Shown: positions 1 to 9,197, counted from the stretch's first letter. The stretch: DNA of 64,000 nucleotides from JASEGV01 sp947085405 (GCA_947085405.1 CAMTWO010000027.1:1-64000), one strand, 5' to 3'. A program made the numbers and translations. Notes: generated by a model from the sequence alone, not told the origin.

Positions 1-485
1 GGGACGAGTCCGTGAACCAAGAACTTATCTTGCTCAATATCTATCGTGAATGTTCCGGGTGTGATGGTAATGGAATTACCTAAAATTACTTTTGCAACTG
101 CCGATGGTAATTTAGTCCGAAATGAAATCAAAGTTGGCTTTATCGGCATCTTCGGGTGAACTACTAAATATGCAACCTGAATACTTGCGATAAAAATTTC
201 TTTCATCAACCATAAAATATAAGCAGGTAGCTGGAATAATCTAAGCGGAACATTTGGCTCTCCCCTCTCCGGAAATAAATTCAACTTGGAGAGTTTGTAA
301 TTCATCAGCACTACAATCGTAACGGCAACAACTCCAAACCCGATGTGCATTGCATCGAACTTGCCGCTGAATATCAGCCACAATCCGAATAATATAACAA
401 TCTGAACTATTACCGATTTGATGCTCCCCCTTTTAATCTGGTCAAATTCTAAAGGCGGGCGAAGTTTTGGTTTTTCATCTGTCAT
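1..485 (-). CDS. mnhE: Mrp-type Na+/H+ antiporter subunit E (MnhE/MrpE), 3' end cut by window edge
   Basis: Reverse reading from an ATG at 485 gives about 161 residues that run off the window start. Two hydrophobic stretches (about residues 24-40 and 45-62) are followed by a soluble part with the family signature LGNSITITPGTFTIDI and then VHGL near the cut. MrpE is a small accessory membrane subunit of the multisubunit cation/proton antiporter. Its start overlaps the last 11 bases of nuoM, so it is translationally coupled to a complex I gene. Whether further mrp genes or nuoN follow lies outside the window. Family call is firm; its role beside nuo genes is inference. Confidence 0.85.
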   Translation of the reverse strand, partial: MTDEKPKLRPPLEFDQIKRGSIKSVIVQIVILFGLWLIFSGKFDAMHIGFGVVAVTIVVLMNYKLSKLNLFPERGEPNVPLRLFQLPAYILWLMKEIFIASIQVAYLVVHPKMPIKPTLISFRTKLPSAVAKVILGNSITITPGTFTIDIEQDKFLVHGLV

Positions 486-2007
486 TTGTTACTTGTTTAC
501 CACTTTTGTAGTTTTCCATCTTTTCAATCAACTGCTTTGTTGAAGCGGCTGATTTATTTAAGAATGTGGAAGGATAAACTCCAATCCAAACGATAAAAAT
601 AATTATAGGAACAAGCACAGCAATTTCTCTCTTCGATACATCTTTTAAATGTTCATTTTCAGGATTTGTAATCTTTCCGTACATCACACGTTTGAACATC
701 CACAAAATATAGACTGCCGCTAGTATTACACCGGTTGCAGCTAAAATTGAAAACGCAGGTGTTCCTAAATAGTCGGATTTGAATGCACCGATTAAAATTA
801 GAAACTCACCGATAAAACCGTTGAGTCCGGGCAAACCTATTGACGAGAGAGAGACAATCATAAACATCGTTGCAAAGACAGGCATAACTTTCGAGATGCC
901 ACCGTATTCAGAAATCAAACGTGTATGGCGGCGGTCGTATAACATTCCAACGATGATAAATAAAGCACCGGTTGATAAACCGTGGTTAACCATTTGGATT
1001 ATTCCGCCCTGAACTCCTTCTTCAGTTAATGCAAAAAGTCCGAGCACAACGAAACCTAAATGACTTACGGAAGAATAAGCTACAAGTTTTTTAATATCGG
1101 GCTGAACCATCGCGACGAGCGCTCCGTAGATAATACCGATTACAGCTAAACCGGCAACATAAGGTAAATACTCAAATGTAGCTTGAGGAAAAAATGGAAT
1201 TGCAAATCGAATCAATCCGTAAGTACCCATCTTTAGCAGAACGCCAGCAAGTATTACGCTGCCTGCTGTCGGTGCTTCGACGTGTGCATCGGGAAGCCAG
1301 GTATGAAACGGAAACATCGGAACCTTGATTGCGAAACTCAAACCAAAAGCGAGGAACATCCAGGTTTGAATCGCAAGCGGAATGGTTGGGGCAATATTAA
1401 ATAATTCGATAACATCGGTTGTAAATTTCCCGCCGTTGAGTGTTGAAGCGTAGTAGCCAAGCCAAATAATAGCAACGAGCATCAGCAAACTACCGAACAT
1501 TGTATATATGAAAAATTTTATCGCTGCATAAATTCTGTTTTCGCCGCCCCATATTCCAATTATGAAATACATTGGTATTAGCATCGCTTCCCAGAAAACG
1601 TAAAAGAGAAACAAATCGAGCGAAACAAATACGCCTAACATTCCAACTTCTAAAAGCAACATCATCATCACATAATTGCGAATGCTTTTGTTGATGGAAT
1701 TCCAGGATGAGAGCAATGCTAAAGGAGTCAGAAAAGTAGTTAGCATAACGAGCAGCAGCGATATACCATCGACACCGACGTTATATGATACATTCAAACT
1801 TTCAATCCAAAGTATTTTGTAAACGAACTGCATATTTGGATTTGTGCCGTCGAATTTCAAAAATAGAACTAGCGAGATTACGAAAGCTAGAAGACTAAAA
1901 GCCATACCTAATGTTTTAATCAGGTTCGCATTTTCACGATTGATAAAGAATAATGCCAAAACCCCTAAAAGCGGTGTGAAGACAATTGCTGTTAGAATAT
2001 GTTCCAT
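475..2007 (-). CDS. nuoM: NADH-quinone oxidoreductase subunit M
   Basis: The 510-residue polytopic membrane protein is an antiporter-like proton-pumping subunit of respiratory complex I. The proton-channel residues typical of the family are visible: Glu140 in FYVFWEAMLIPMYF, Lys228 in AIKVPMFPFHTWLPDAHVEAPT (235-247), and Lys259. Length matches bacterial NuoM. It starts 18 bases after nuoL and its stop overlaps the start of mnhE. Mrp subunit D is a homologue, but the flanking NuoL and NuoK with canonical complex I features support NuoM. Confidence 0.95.
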   Translation of the reverse strand: MEHILTAIVFTPLLGVLALFFINRENANLIKTLGMAFSLLAFVISLVLFLKFDGTNPNMQFVYKILWIESLNVSYNVGVDGISLLLVMLTTFLTPLALLSSWNSINKSIRNYVMMMLLLEVGMLGVFVSLDLFLFYVFWEAMLIPMYFIIGIWGGENRIYAAIKFFIYTMFGSLLMLVAIIWLGYYASTLNGGKFTTDVIELFNIAPTIPLAIQTWMFLAFGLSFAIKVPMFPFHTWLPDAHVEAPTAGSVILAGVLLKMGTYGLIRFAIPFFPQATFEYLPYVAGLAVIGIIYGALVAMVQPDIKKLVAYSSVSHLGFVVLGLFALTEEGVQGGIIQMVNHGLSTGALFIIVGMLYDRRHTRLISEYGGISKVMPVFATMFMIVSLSSIGLPGLNGFIGEFLILIGAFKSDYLGTPAFSILAATGVILAAVYILWMFKRVMYGKITNPENEHLKDVSKREIAVLVPIIIFIVWIGVYPSTFLNKSAASTKQLIEKMENYKSGKQVTNDR

Positions 2008-2025
2008 AATATTTTTCTCTATTTC

Positions 2026-3981
2026 CTACCGGATAATTAAAATAGCAAGAATGATAATGATGCCCGCAACAAAATAAGCGGCGTAACTTTGCGTGAAACC
2101 GGCTTGCATTCGTCGTGTATAACCGCTCAAAATATTAATCAATTTTGCCGTTCCGTTTACCGCACCGTCGATTATTCCGACATCAAAAATTTTCCAAAGT
2201 AATTTATCGGAAGCTTTTACAGTCGGGGTTAAAATTGTTGCGTCGTAAATTTCGTCCACAAAATATTTATTCCATAAAAGATTGTGAATGCCGCTGTATT
2301 TTTTGGAGAGATTTTCAGCTATATCTTTTCGCTTCAGATAAATATGGCGGGCGAATAAAATTCCAACTACTGCAATCACAACTGATAATAGCATCAAAAT
2401 ATATTCTGTTGGAACAACCTCGTGATGACCGAGAGCGAGAATTGAATTCGAGCGTTCAAATATCGGATCGAGAAAATGTTCAATCGCATTGCTGCCGCCG
2501 AGTGCTGCAGGAATTCCGATGAATCCACCCACCACTGAAAGAACTGCAAGAATTATTAGCGGAATCGTCATAACTTTGGGAGATTCGTGAGGTTGACAAC
2601 TCAACTCGTTGAGATGCTTTCCTTTATCCCAACGAGGTGTACCTTCGAACGTTAAGATAGTTAAGCGGAACATATAAAACGCTGTGAGCGCTGCACCAGC
2701 TGCTGCTAAAATCCAGAGGGGCCAATATCCTGCGTCGAAAACTTTCCACAAGATTTCATCCTTACTAAAAAATCCTGATAGCGGCGGAATACCCGAAATC
2801 GCTAATGCCGCAATTACGAATGTTTTGTAAGTTGTAGGCATCTTCGATTTAAGACCGCCCATTTTTTGTATATCTTCTTCATTATGCATTGCGTGAATAA
2901 CCGAACCGGCACCCAAGAATAAAAGTGCTTTGAAAAATGCGTGCGTTACGACGTGAAATAATCCCGTTGCAAATGCACCAACACCTAATGCGAGAAACAT
3001 ATAACCCAATTGGCTGATAGTCGAGTAAGCCAAAACTTTTTTAATTCCGTTTTGCACTAATCCGATACTCGCTGCCAGAATTGCAGTTAACGCTCCGATG
3101 ATTGCAACAATTAGCATAACGCTTGGTGAGAGTGCAAAAAATATTGAAGCGCGTGCAACCATATAAACGCCGGCTGTTACCATAGTAGCCGCATGGATTA
3201 AAGCACTAACGGGAGTCGGACCAGCCATCGCATCGGGCAGCCAGACGTAAAGCGGAATTTGCGCCGATTTACCTGTAGCGCCTACGAATAAAAGTAAAGC
3301 TATCCAAAATATTGTAACATCGCCAACCGAGAAAGCTGCTGCACGTCCGAACACGGTATCAAAGTTCAAACTTCCAAACGTAATAAATATCAAGAACATA
3401 GCAATCAAAAAGCCGAAATCGCCTACTCTGTTCACTACGAAAGCTTTCATAGCTGCGTCGTTGGTTGTTCCTTTTTCAAATTTTTTATCATACCAAAATC
3501 CAATCAACAAATATGAACAAAGTCCGACCCCTTCCCATCCTAAAAACATCAGGAGGAAGTTATCGGCTAAAACTAAATTCAACATCATGAATATGAAGAG
3601 ATTCAGATAAGCAAAAAATCTCCAGTATCCTTTATCGCCGTGCATGTATCCGATTGCGTAAACGTGAATTAAAAAACCGACACCGGTTACTACCAACGTC
3701 ATTATGATTGAGAGTTGATCGACTTGATAAGCGGCGTTAATTGAGAGTGAACCGACACTGAGCCAATTAAATATTTCGATAACGTGCGATCGATTTTCGA
3801 CAGGCGAAGAAAGCATCTGAAAGAAAATGACGGCTGCAATTGCAAACCCGATACCGATTACTCCGCTTCCGATTGTGCCGATAATTTTTTCGGACTTAAT
3901 TTTTGAACCCAAAAGTCCGTTGATTAAAAATCCTAAAAAAGGAAATAAAACTACTAATCCGATATATTCGTGCATCACCAT
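2026..3981 (-). CDS. nuoL: NADH-quinone oxidoreductase subunit L
   Basis: The 651-residue membrane protein is the distal proton-pumping subunit of complex I. It shows the conserved Glu150 in MFLGWEGVGLCSYLLIGFWY and the core stretch KSAQIPLYVWLPDAMAGPTP with the following HAATMVTAGVY around residues 235-270. A C-terminal extension with a final transmembrane segment matches NuoL and its lateral helix rather than MrpA, which is much longer. The start overlaps the nuoK stop by 7 bases. A second in-frame ATG two codons later is an equally possible start. Confidence 0.95.
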   Translation of the reverse strand: MVMHEYIGLVVLFPFLGFLINGLLGSKIKSEKIIGTIGSGVIGIGFAIAAVIFFQMLSSPVENRSHVIEIFNWLSVGSLSINAAYQVDQLSIIMTLVVTGVGFLIHVYAIGYMHGDKGYWRFFAYLNLFIFMMLNLVLADNFLLMFLGWEGVGLCSYLLIGFWYDKKFEKGTTNDAAMKAFVVNRVGDFGFLIAMFLIFITFGSLNFDTVFGRAAAFSVGDVTIFWIALLLFVGATGKSAQIPLYVWLPDAMAGPTPVSALIHAATMVTAGVYMVARASIFFALSPSVMLIVAIIGALTAILAASIGLVQNGIKKVLAYSTISQLGYMFLALGVGAFATGLFHVVTHAFFKALLFLGAGSVIHAMHNEEDIQKMGGLKSKMPTTYKTFVIAALAISGIPPLSGFFSKDEILWKVFDAGYWPLWILAAAGAALTAFYMFRLTILTFEGTPRWDKGKHLNELSCQPHESPKVMTIPLIILAVLSVVGGFIGIPAALGGSNAIEHFLDPIFERSNSILALGHHEVVPTEYILMLLSVVIAVVGILFARHIYLKRKDIAENLSKKYSGIHNLLWNKYFVDEIYDATILTPTVKASDKLLWKIFDVGIIDGAVNGTAKLINILSGYTRRMQAGFTQSYAAYFVAGIIIILAILIIR

Positions 3982-4277
3982 TTCATTATGTTAATTTCAT
4001 CTATGTTGACTGTCATTTTATTTCTGAAGAGTGCAATAATAATTGCCAAACCCACGGCGGCTTCGGCGGCTGCAACTGTTAAAACAAAAAATACGAACAT
4101 CTGCCCTGTTGCGCTTCCTAAATAAGCCGAGAATGCAACGAGCGTAAGATTAACCGAGTTGAGCATAAGTTCGATACTCATAAAAACGATGATAGCGTTG
4201 CGGCGTGCTAAAACTCCGACCACACCGATTGAAAAAAGGATTGCACTTAATGTGAGGTAATAATTGAGTGGTATCAT
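3975..4277 (-). CDS. nuoK: NADH-quinone oxidoreductase subunit K
   Basis: The 100-residue protein has three transmembrane helices and is the proton-translocating subunit K of complex I. The two buried glutamates of the family are both present: Glu36 in MSIELMLNSVNL and Glu72 in AAAEAAVGLAI. Length equals the usual 100-101 residues. The homologous MrpC would be longer and lack this exact pair. It starts 3 bases after nuoJ and overlaps nuoL, as in a standard nuoJKLM run. Confidence 0.95.
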   Translation of the reverse strand: MIPLNYYLTLSAILFSIGVVGVLARRNAIIVFMSIELMLNSVNLTLVAFSAYLGSATGQMFVFFVLTVAAAEAAVGLAIIIALFRNKMTVNIDEINIMKW

Positions 4278-4280
4278 AGA

Positions 4281-4793
4281 TTATCCAATTCTCTTTTTTG
4301 CTAAAACAACAGCGCCAATGATTGCGGCTAAAAGTAAGATTGATGTGATTTCAAAAGGGAGCAGGTATTGGGTGAACAGGACTTTGCCGATGTGTTCAAC
4401 CGTTCCTATTTGAGTCGCTAATGGTGATAGCTGGTTCGGGTGCTCGCCGAAGCTTGTAGTTAAACCGATGATTATTTGAACTAACATCACTACAGCTAAA
4501 CCGATTGCAATCCGTTTTTTATAAGTAAGTTTTTCGGTAAGCATTTCTTCTTTCCCTAAATTTAAAAGCATAACAACGAAAAGGAAAAGCACCATTATAG
4601 CGCCGGCATAAACGATTACCTGAATCACAGCTATAAACTGAGCGTGAAGTGTAAGATAAATGATTGCGAGTATTATGAAGTTAAAAACTAAATACACTAC
4701 GCTTATTATCGGACTGCGGCGCGTAATTACTAAAATAGCTGATATTATTGATGTAGCTGCAAGAATGAAGAAAACTATAGTATCAATAGACAT
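4281..4793 (-). CDS. nuoJ: NADH-quinone oxidoreductase subunit J
   Basis: The 170-residue protein has five predicted transmembrane helices and carries the NuoJ signature around residues 54-77 (VIQVIVYAGAIMVLFLFVVMLL), the helix that forms a pi-bulge in complex I structures. It is the first gene of the local nuoJKLM-mnhE run. Upstream lies dinD, not nuoI, so the nuo genes are split here. A promoter-like sequence in the 66-base gap before it would let this block be transcribed on its own. Confidence 0.93.
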   Translation of the reverse strand: MSIDTIVFFILAATSIISAILVITRRSPIISVVYLVFNFIILAIIYLTLHAQFIAVIQVIVYAGAIMVLFLFVVMLLNLGKEEMLTEKLTYKKRIAIGLAVVMLVQIIIGLTTSFGEHPNQLSPLATQIGTVEHIGKVLFTQYLLPFEITSILLLAAIIGAVVLAKKRIG

Positions 4794-4826
4794 TATTTTG
4801 TTTTAGATTATTTAAAAATCGATTTG

Positions 4827-4855
4827 AATATACTAAAATTAGATTTTACAATCAA
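4827..4855 (-). promoter_or_regulatory. predicted promoter of the nuoJKLM-mnhE block
   Basis: Minus strand reads TTGATT, 17 bases, TATATT, about 34 bases before the nuoJ ATG and just after the dinD stop. The same -35/17/-10 layout recurs before several other genes here. It is a pattern match only. Confidence 0.45.
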
Positions 4856-4859
4856 TGTT

Positions 4860-5711
4860 TCAGTTTTTCTTCTTAGTCAACTTCTTTACGCTTTTGAGCA
4901 TCTTCTTATCTTCTGAATCTACACGACGTTTCAATTTTTTAACATCTTCTTCCGGCGGTAGGGTTTCAGGTTTAATACCTCGATCAAGAAGAACCTTGCG
5001 AACACCTACATTGCTTTTTACATGCTCGTCTGTTATTTTCTGTTCACCCTTTAAGTCATCGCGCTTCACATTGAAATTTGTTATCTCAGTTGCAAAATCT
5101 TTCGCTTTGATTGTTATGGTCGGAAGAAAATCGGCTAACGCTCTGCTCTGAGGCACACCAAGCTTATCCTTCATCTCGTGAGTAGCATATCCGCCGAACA
5201 ATGCTTTATCTCCTTTGCTCCTAATACGAGCAAATCCTTGATCGTCCACACCGCGCTCAAAAATAATACTTGAGAGTTCACGTTCAGATTGTGTCAGCTT
5301 TTCTCGTGCTTGCAATCGTTCCCAAATACCTATTCGTTTTTCAAGAATTTCCTGTTTTCTTGTTTGAACGGCAAAGTAACTCATCGCAAACGCAATCTGC
5401 TCTTTTCTTGGATCACCATTCTGAGCAATTAAGTAGCACGCATAGCGAGTAAGCATAATGTCGTCGATTTCGCGCTGCGCACCCTTACCAAGGTCGATCA
5501 TTTTGTTGACGTCAACAAAATGATCGGTTATTTCTTGTCCCGAAGCGTTACATGCGATCTTTGCTTTCTCGATAACTAAGAGAAAATTTCTCCATTCCGA
5601 ATAGCCAAGCAGCTCTTGTAATTCTCTTGCAAACCAGAATTCGACATCATCGGCAGTATGCGATACTAATTCGAAGCTGGAAGTTAATATTTTTATTAAA
5701 TCTGATTTCAT
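4860..5711 (-). CDS. dinD: DNA damage-inducible protein D (DinD-like)
   Basis: The 283-residue soluble protein has the DinD layout: an N-terminal half with VEFWFARELQELLGYSEWRNF (about residues 23-43) that resembles the Bro-N/KilA-type fold of phage proteins, GAQREIDDIMLTRYACYLIAQNGDPRK (96-122), and a charged C-terminal tail ending in Lys repeats. E. coli DinD is about 274 residues, is SOS-induced and inhibits RecA filaments. Homologues are scattered and often horizontally acquired. It sits between the nuoJ block and an IS200-like relic, consistent with insertion into a former nuo operon. Function here is inferred from family only. Confidence 0.85.
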   Translation of the reverse strand: MKSDLIKILTSSFELVSHTADDVEFWFARELQELLGYSEWRNFLLVIEKAKIACNASGQEITDHFVDVNKMIDLGKGAQREIDDIMLTRYACYLIAQNGDPRKEQIAFAMSYFAVQTRKQEILEKRIGIWERLQAREKLTQSERELSSIIFERGVDDQGFARIRSKGDKALFGGYATHEMKDKLGVPQSRALADFLPTITIKAKDFATEITNFNVKRDDLKGEQKITDEHVKSNVGVRKVLLDRGIKPETLPPEEDVKKLKRRVDSEDKKMLKSVKKLTKKKN

Positions 5712-5746
5712 TTTTTTAATTTCCTATCGCAGTTCCATCTTCAATA

Positions 5747-5917
5747 TCAAAAAGATATTGAGTGTGAATAAGAAAACGCACCATACCCTACTTGCCATTC
5801 AAATTTTTTTGGTTTGATTTTTTCTTCATTGATCCATTTAGATGAATTTGCTTTAATATCACGAACCAAATCTGAGAGAGCTGTGTCGGATTTCATGCCG
5901 ATAAATGTATTTGCCAT
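5747..5917 (-). pseudogene. internally deleted IS200/REP-type (Y1) transposase remnant
   Basis: A 56-residue reading frame from an ATG at 5917 starts MANTF, as IS200-like TnpA proteins do. It then jumps to the C-terminal signature ALSDLVRDIKANSSKWINE followed by FEWQVGYGAFSYSHS. The HUH motif and the N-terminal half are missing, so it is an inactive deletion product. This protein family (RAYT-like) goes with palindromic repeats, which are present immediately upstream. Confidence 0.75.
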
Positions 5918-5926
5918 TTTTGTTTC

Positions 5927-6039
5927 GCTCCTAAAGGAGCTTTTTTAGATTATTCAATTCTTTTCTATATACGTTTTGCCCGTACGGGGCTTTTTAATAA
6001 ACCATCATTCCATATTTTAGTCCCGAAAGCTTTCGGGAC
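5927..6039. repeat. cluster of three palindromes upstream of the transposase remnant
   Basis: Three inverted repeats lie in about 110 bases: GCTCC-TAAA-GGAGC at 5927-5940, CCCGTACGGG at 5979-5988, and the perfect 20-base palindrome GTCCCGAAAGCTTTCGGGAC at 6020-6039. They precede the Y1 transposase relic in the position where REP-like hairpins flank such genes. The rest of 5918-6187 shows no gene. Confidence 0.7.
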
Positions 6040-6187
6040 GTAATGTTTATAGCTAAAATGTGTGACAACCAATAACAAGCACCGTCGGCGCGACACAAAA
6101 ACTTCCCCTTTTCATGACGTCAACAAATTAGTCGGCACATCCTTTAAAATCTAAGAACTGATGTACCGCAATATATTTTTATTTCAG

Positions 6188-6493
6188 TTATTTCTTAAAC
6201 ACACCGAAAAACTTACTCAATGTGCCTTGCTCCAAGTTAGAAATACTTTCTAATTCACCCGCGTCTAACCAAATCCCGTCACAACCTGAACACTTATCGA
6301 CCTTAATTGTTTTATAATCAATCTCCACTAAATCCATTCCGCATTTTGGGCAGTGCTTAAAGTGAAGTTCTCTCAATTTCTGTTTTTCTTCTTCAATCAA
6401 CCTAACTTGCTTTTCGGCTTCAAGCTTCTTGCGACGCTCGAACTCCATCCTTGCAATATATTCTTCTTCTTTTTCACTTGGTTTTACTGGCAT
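6188..6493 (-). CDS. zf-TFIIB-type zinc ribbon protein
   Basis: The 101-residue protein has a charged helical N-terminal half (residues 5-45, rich in Glu, Lys and Arg, possibly coiled coil). A four-cysteine zinc ribbon follows, CPKC at 48-51 and CSGC at 68-71, then DGIWLDAGELE (72-82). This is the zf-TFIIB domain found in many small bacterial proteins of unknown role. The distal partner gene is unclear; the next gene upstream encodes an exported barrel protein 26 bases away. Domain call is firm, function unknown. Confidence 0.8.
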   Translation of the reverse strand: MPVKPSEKEEEYIARMEFERRKKLEAEKQVRLIEEEKQKLRELHFKHCPKCGMDLVEIDYKTIKVDKCSGCDGIWLDAGELESISNLEQGTLSKFFGVFKK

Positions 6494-6519
6494 ATTTTAA
6501 ACTCCTTTTTAAATTTTAA

Positions 6520-7014
6520 TTAAAAGAAATAATAATGAATTCCAAATTGCGGCAGCGGAAATATCTGTCCGTTTGTAAAAAATGTAAAATACAAACTTGC
6601 CGAAAAATGTAATGCTTCGCGTGCTTTAGATTCAATTCCGATTCCTGCAGCGAGTCGTAATGGACCATCGAGTTCGTTTGATGTTTCGCCCACGTAATAA
6701 TATCCGCTGCCGCCGCCGGCATAAAAGCGAGTCCGTTCGCCTCGCACTAAATCGAACTGAACTTCCAACCCCAAATCATAGATCAATTTTTTTGAATCTT
6801 TAATTATTCCCGCTGTAAATTGATACGATGCGATAGATGGAAGATGATGCCGGAAACTCAAACCCATCCCCGTTCCGAGTCCGAACGAAGCGCCCAAGCC
6901 GAATACATCACGCTCCAATTCTGTTGGCTGGTCTTTTGAAGGAACAATCACTTGGCTAAAAGCACTCGCCGATAGCAACAAGAAAACCAATATTGCAGAA
7001 AATAAAGTTTTCAT
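6520..7014 (-). CDS. small exported outer-membrane beta-barrel-like protein
   Basis: The 164-residue protein has a clear signal peptide (MKTLFSAILVFLLLSASAFS, cut about residue 20). The remainder is alternating hydrophobic and polar with Gly/aromatic residues (GLGASFGLGTGMGLSFRHHL, RFYAGGGSGYYYVG), ending in a run of aromatic residues as outer-membrane barrels do. No specific family is recognised. It lies 15 bases downstream of the ABC transporter permease gene and may belong to that transcript. Confidence 0.6.
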   Translation of the reverse strand: MKTLFSAILVFLLLSASAFSQVIVPSKDQPTELERDVFGLGASFGLGTGMGLSFRHHLPSIASYQFTAGIIKDSKKLIYDLGLEVQFDLVRGERTRFYAGGGSGYYYVGETSNELDGPLRLAAGIGIESKAREALHFSASLYFTFFTNGQIFPLPQFGIHYYFF

Positions 7015-7029
7015 AATATCATTCTCCTT

Positions 7030-8280
7030 TTATTTTGATTTTAAATAATGCCAAAGTTCTTTTAAACTTGGTCGTTTTCCGTAAGACAAAACAGTGGTTC
7101 TGAAAATTTTAGCTGCCGCCCACATTGCTGCAACAGTCGATAAAGATAAAACTATAATGTTTGCGAGTATTTCAAATAACGATGGCATTTGAATCGGAAT
7201 TCGAATAGCCATCATCGTAGGAGTTAACAACGGAATAAAAGTTAAGATACTGATTAATGGCGAATTAGGATCCTGCATAATCCACATCGCAAGCAGCAGA
7301 GGAATAAATAAAATCATAACGAGGTAGCCAGTTACTTGTTGAGCTTCTTGTTCGGTAGATAGGGGTGCACCAACCCCGACAAAAATTGCGGCATAAAATA
7401 GATATCCGAGTATAAAAAATGGCAAAAGTACTAAAGCACTTGTGAGTGATATAATCGCAGTTCCGAATTTCAACGCGATAGCAATACCTATCAAAGCCCA
7501 AGTTCCAATCTGAACAAAACCTAAGGCGCTCAACCCCAATATTTTTCCGACCATCAAATCGTTTGCCGAGCTTGACGACATTAACACTTCGATTATACGA
7601 TTCGATTTTTCTTCAACCATACTGCGAACTAAAAGTTGTCCTGTTGAAATAATCAAAATGAACATAGCCATTATAAAAATGTATGCACTGAAGAACATCG
7701 TTTTAAAATCGGATTCTTCTTCTTCGCCGGTTTTTGATATTTTAACCGACTTCAACTCTATCGGGAAAGTTAGTTTTTTAATTACTTCAGGGTCTAAATT
7801 TTCCGCCTTTAATTTTTTTTCTATAATTAAATCGCGTATCGTCCGGTTCAATCTTTCAGTTACTTTGATATTACCTACATTCTGTGCCCTGTATTCAAAA
7901 ACCGAATCGTTGTAAATAGTCGAACGGATGATTAAATATCCTTCGATGTCCTCTTTTACAACTAAATTATCAGCTTCTTTTTTGGCTTCTTCCAAATCGA
8001 GAAGTGCACGGTTGCCGATATGACGAATTATGTAATTTGGTTTTCCATCGGGAAGTTTAAACTTATCTTCCAATTTATTTGAGAGTAATTTCCCCAGATC
8101 ATTAGTTTCATCAATAACACCGATAATTCGCGGCTCTGTATCCGGTTTCGTAATCAAAAGTGTTGGTAATACAAAAGCCCCGATCATAAAAAGCGGAGTC
8201 AGTATAAGCGAAATAATAAATGCTTTTGTTTTTACCTTCTCGATAAATTCCCAGCGGGCGACGGCAAGCGCTTTTCTCAT
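7030..8280 (-). CDS. ABC-2 type transporter permease (NatB-like)
   Basis: The 416-residue membrane protein starts with a short cytoplasmic stretch and a first membrane segment at about residues 22-43. A large extracytoplasmic domain follows (about 45-185), then five or six C-terminal membrane helices, including SNRIIEVLMSSSSANDLMVGKI at the coupling region. This is the ABC2_membrane_3/NatB layout, used for efflux of sodium or small molecules. It overlaps the upstream ATPase gene by 4 bases and forms the transporter with it. Substrate cannot be told from sequence. Confidence 0.85.
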   Translation of the reverse strand: MRKALAVARWEFIEKVKTKAFIISLILTPLFMIGAFVLPTLLITKPDTEPRIIGVIDETNDLGKLLSNKLEDKFKLPDGKPNYIIRHIGNRALLDLEEAKKEADNLVVKEDIEGYLIIRSTIYNDSVFEYRAQNVGNIKVTERLNRTIRDLIIEKKLKAENLDPEVIKKLTFPIELKSVKISKTGEEEESDFKTMFFSAYIFIMAMFILIISTGQLLVRSMVEEKSNRIIEVLMSSSSANDLMVGKILGLSALGFVQIGTWALIGIAIALKFGTAIISLTSALVLLPFFILGYLFYAAIFVGVGAPLSTEQEAQQVTGYLVMILFIPLLLAMWIMQDPNSPLISILTFIPLLTPTMMAIRIPIQMPSLFEILANIIVLSLSTVAAMWAAAKIFRTTVLSYGKRPSLKELWHYLKSK

Positions 8281-9197
8281 AAACTCACTCCTTCGCTCTT
8301 TTTAATTTTATTACCGCCAACCATACTAAGAAATATCGAATGAAGCGATGGTTCAATCATCTCGTATTTCCGGATTTTTAATTTTTGCGTTAAGAGAGCA
8401 AACAGGTTTGTTACACCCTGGTGGTCGTTAATTTCAAATTCGGCAGAATTTTCATAAAGCAATAACTTATCTATTCCGTTTGTTGATTTTAAAAATTCGC
8501 CATCACCATCGAATTCGATGTGAACAGTATTTTTTCCGAAACGGCTTTTAACTTCAGAAAGTTTTCCTTCGATTACTACTTTACCGTGATTAATCAAACA
8601 AATTTTATCGGAAAGCTTCTCAGCTTGTTCCATCATGTGTGTTGAAAATATTATTGCTTTTCCCTTGTCTTTCATCTCCATAAACAAATCTTTCAGCACA
8701 ATTTGATTTACAGGGTCTAATCCGGAAAACGGTTCATCTAAAATTACAAGTTCGGGGTTATGTAAAATTGCAATGATGAACTGAACTTTTTGCTGATTCC
8801 CCTTCGAGAGTTCTTCAACTTTCCTTTCGGCATACGCAAGTAAATCGAGTCGTTTCAGCCAATCGTAAGCCCGTTTACGGGCTTCGGTTTGTGGAACTCC
8901 TTTCAAGGTCGCAAAATAAACAATCGTGTTCAATAATTTATTTTTCTTATATAAGCCGCGTTCTTCGGGTAAATAGCCAAGTTTGTTTCTGATTGCATCG
9001 TCGAATGGTTTCCCGTCGAAAAATATATCTCCTCTATTGGGTTGAATGATATTAAGTATCGTTCGGATGGTTGTAGTTTTACCAGCGCCATTCGGGCCTA
9101 GTAGTCCAAATACCTCGCCCCGTTTTACTTCGAACGAAACATCATCGACAGCAACTACTGTCGAGAATTCTTTTCTGATATTTTTAACGGATAACAT
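8277..9197 (-). CDS. ABC transporter ATP-binding protein (NatA-like)
   Basis: ATPase partner of the overlapping permease. Counting from the ATG at 9197, Walker A is GPNGAGKTT (about residues 34-42), the ABC signature is LSKGN (about 130-134), Walker B is ELVILDEP (about 149-156) and the switch histidine lies in FSTHMMEQ (about 187). The C-terminal extension (about 210-306) is typical of NatA/DrrA-like ATPases. A TTG two codons upstream could also start it; the ATG is preferred. The pair probably exports a small substrate. Confidence 0.88.
   Translation of the reverse strand: MLSVKNIRKEFSTVVAVDDVSFEVKRGEVFGLLGPNGAGKTTTIRTILNIIQPNRGDIFFDGKPFDDAIRNKLGYLPEERGLYKKNKLLNTIVYFATLKGVPQTEARKRAYDWLKRLDLLAYAERKVEELSKGNQQKVQFIIAILHNPELVILDEPFSGLDPVNQIVLKDLFMEMKDKGKAIIFSTHMMEQAEKLSDKICLINHGKVVIEGKLSEVKSRFGKNTVHIEFDGDGEFLKSTNGIDKLLLYENSAEFEINDHQGVTNLFALLTQKLKIRKYEMIEPSLHSIFLSMVGGNKIKKSEGVSL

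Noticed and set aside
1..4793. Pure Mrp antiporter operon instead of complex I
   Set aside because: NuoJ signature, 100-residue NuoK with both glutamates and a normal-length NuoL show a complex I block; only the last gene is Mrp-type.
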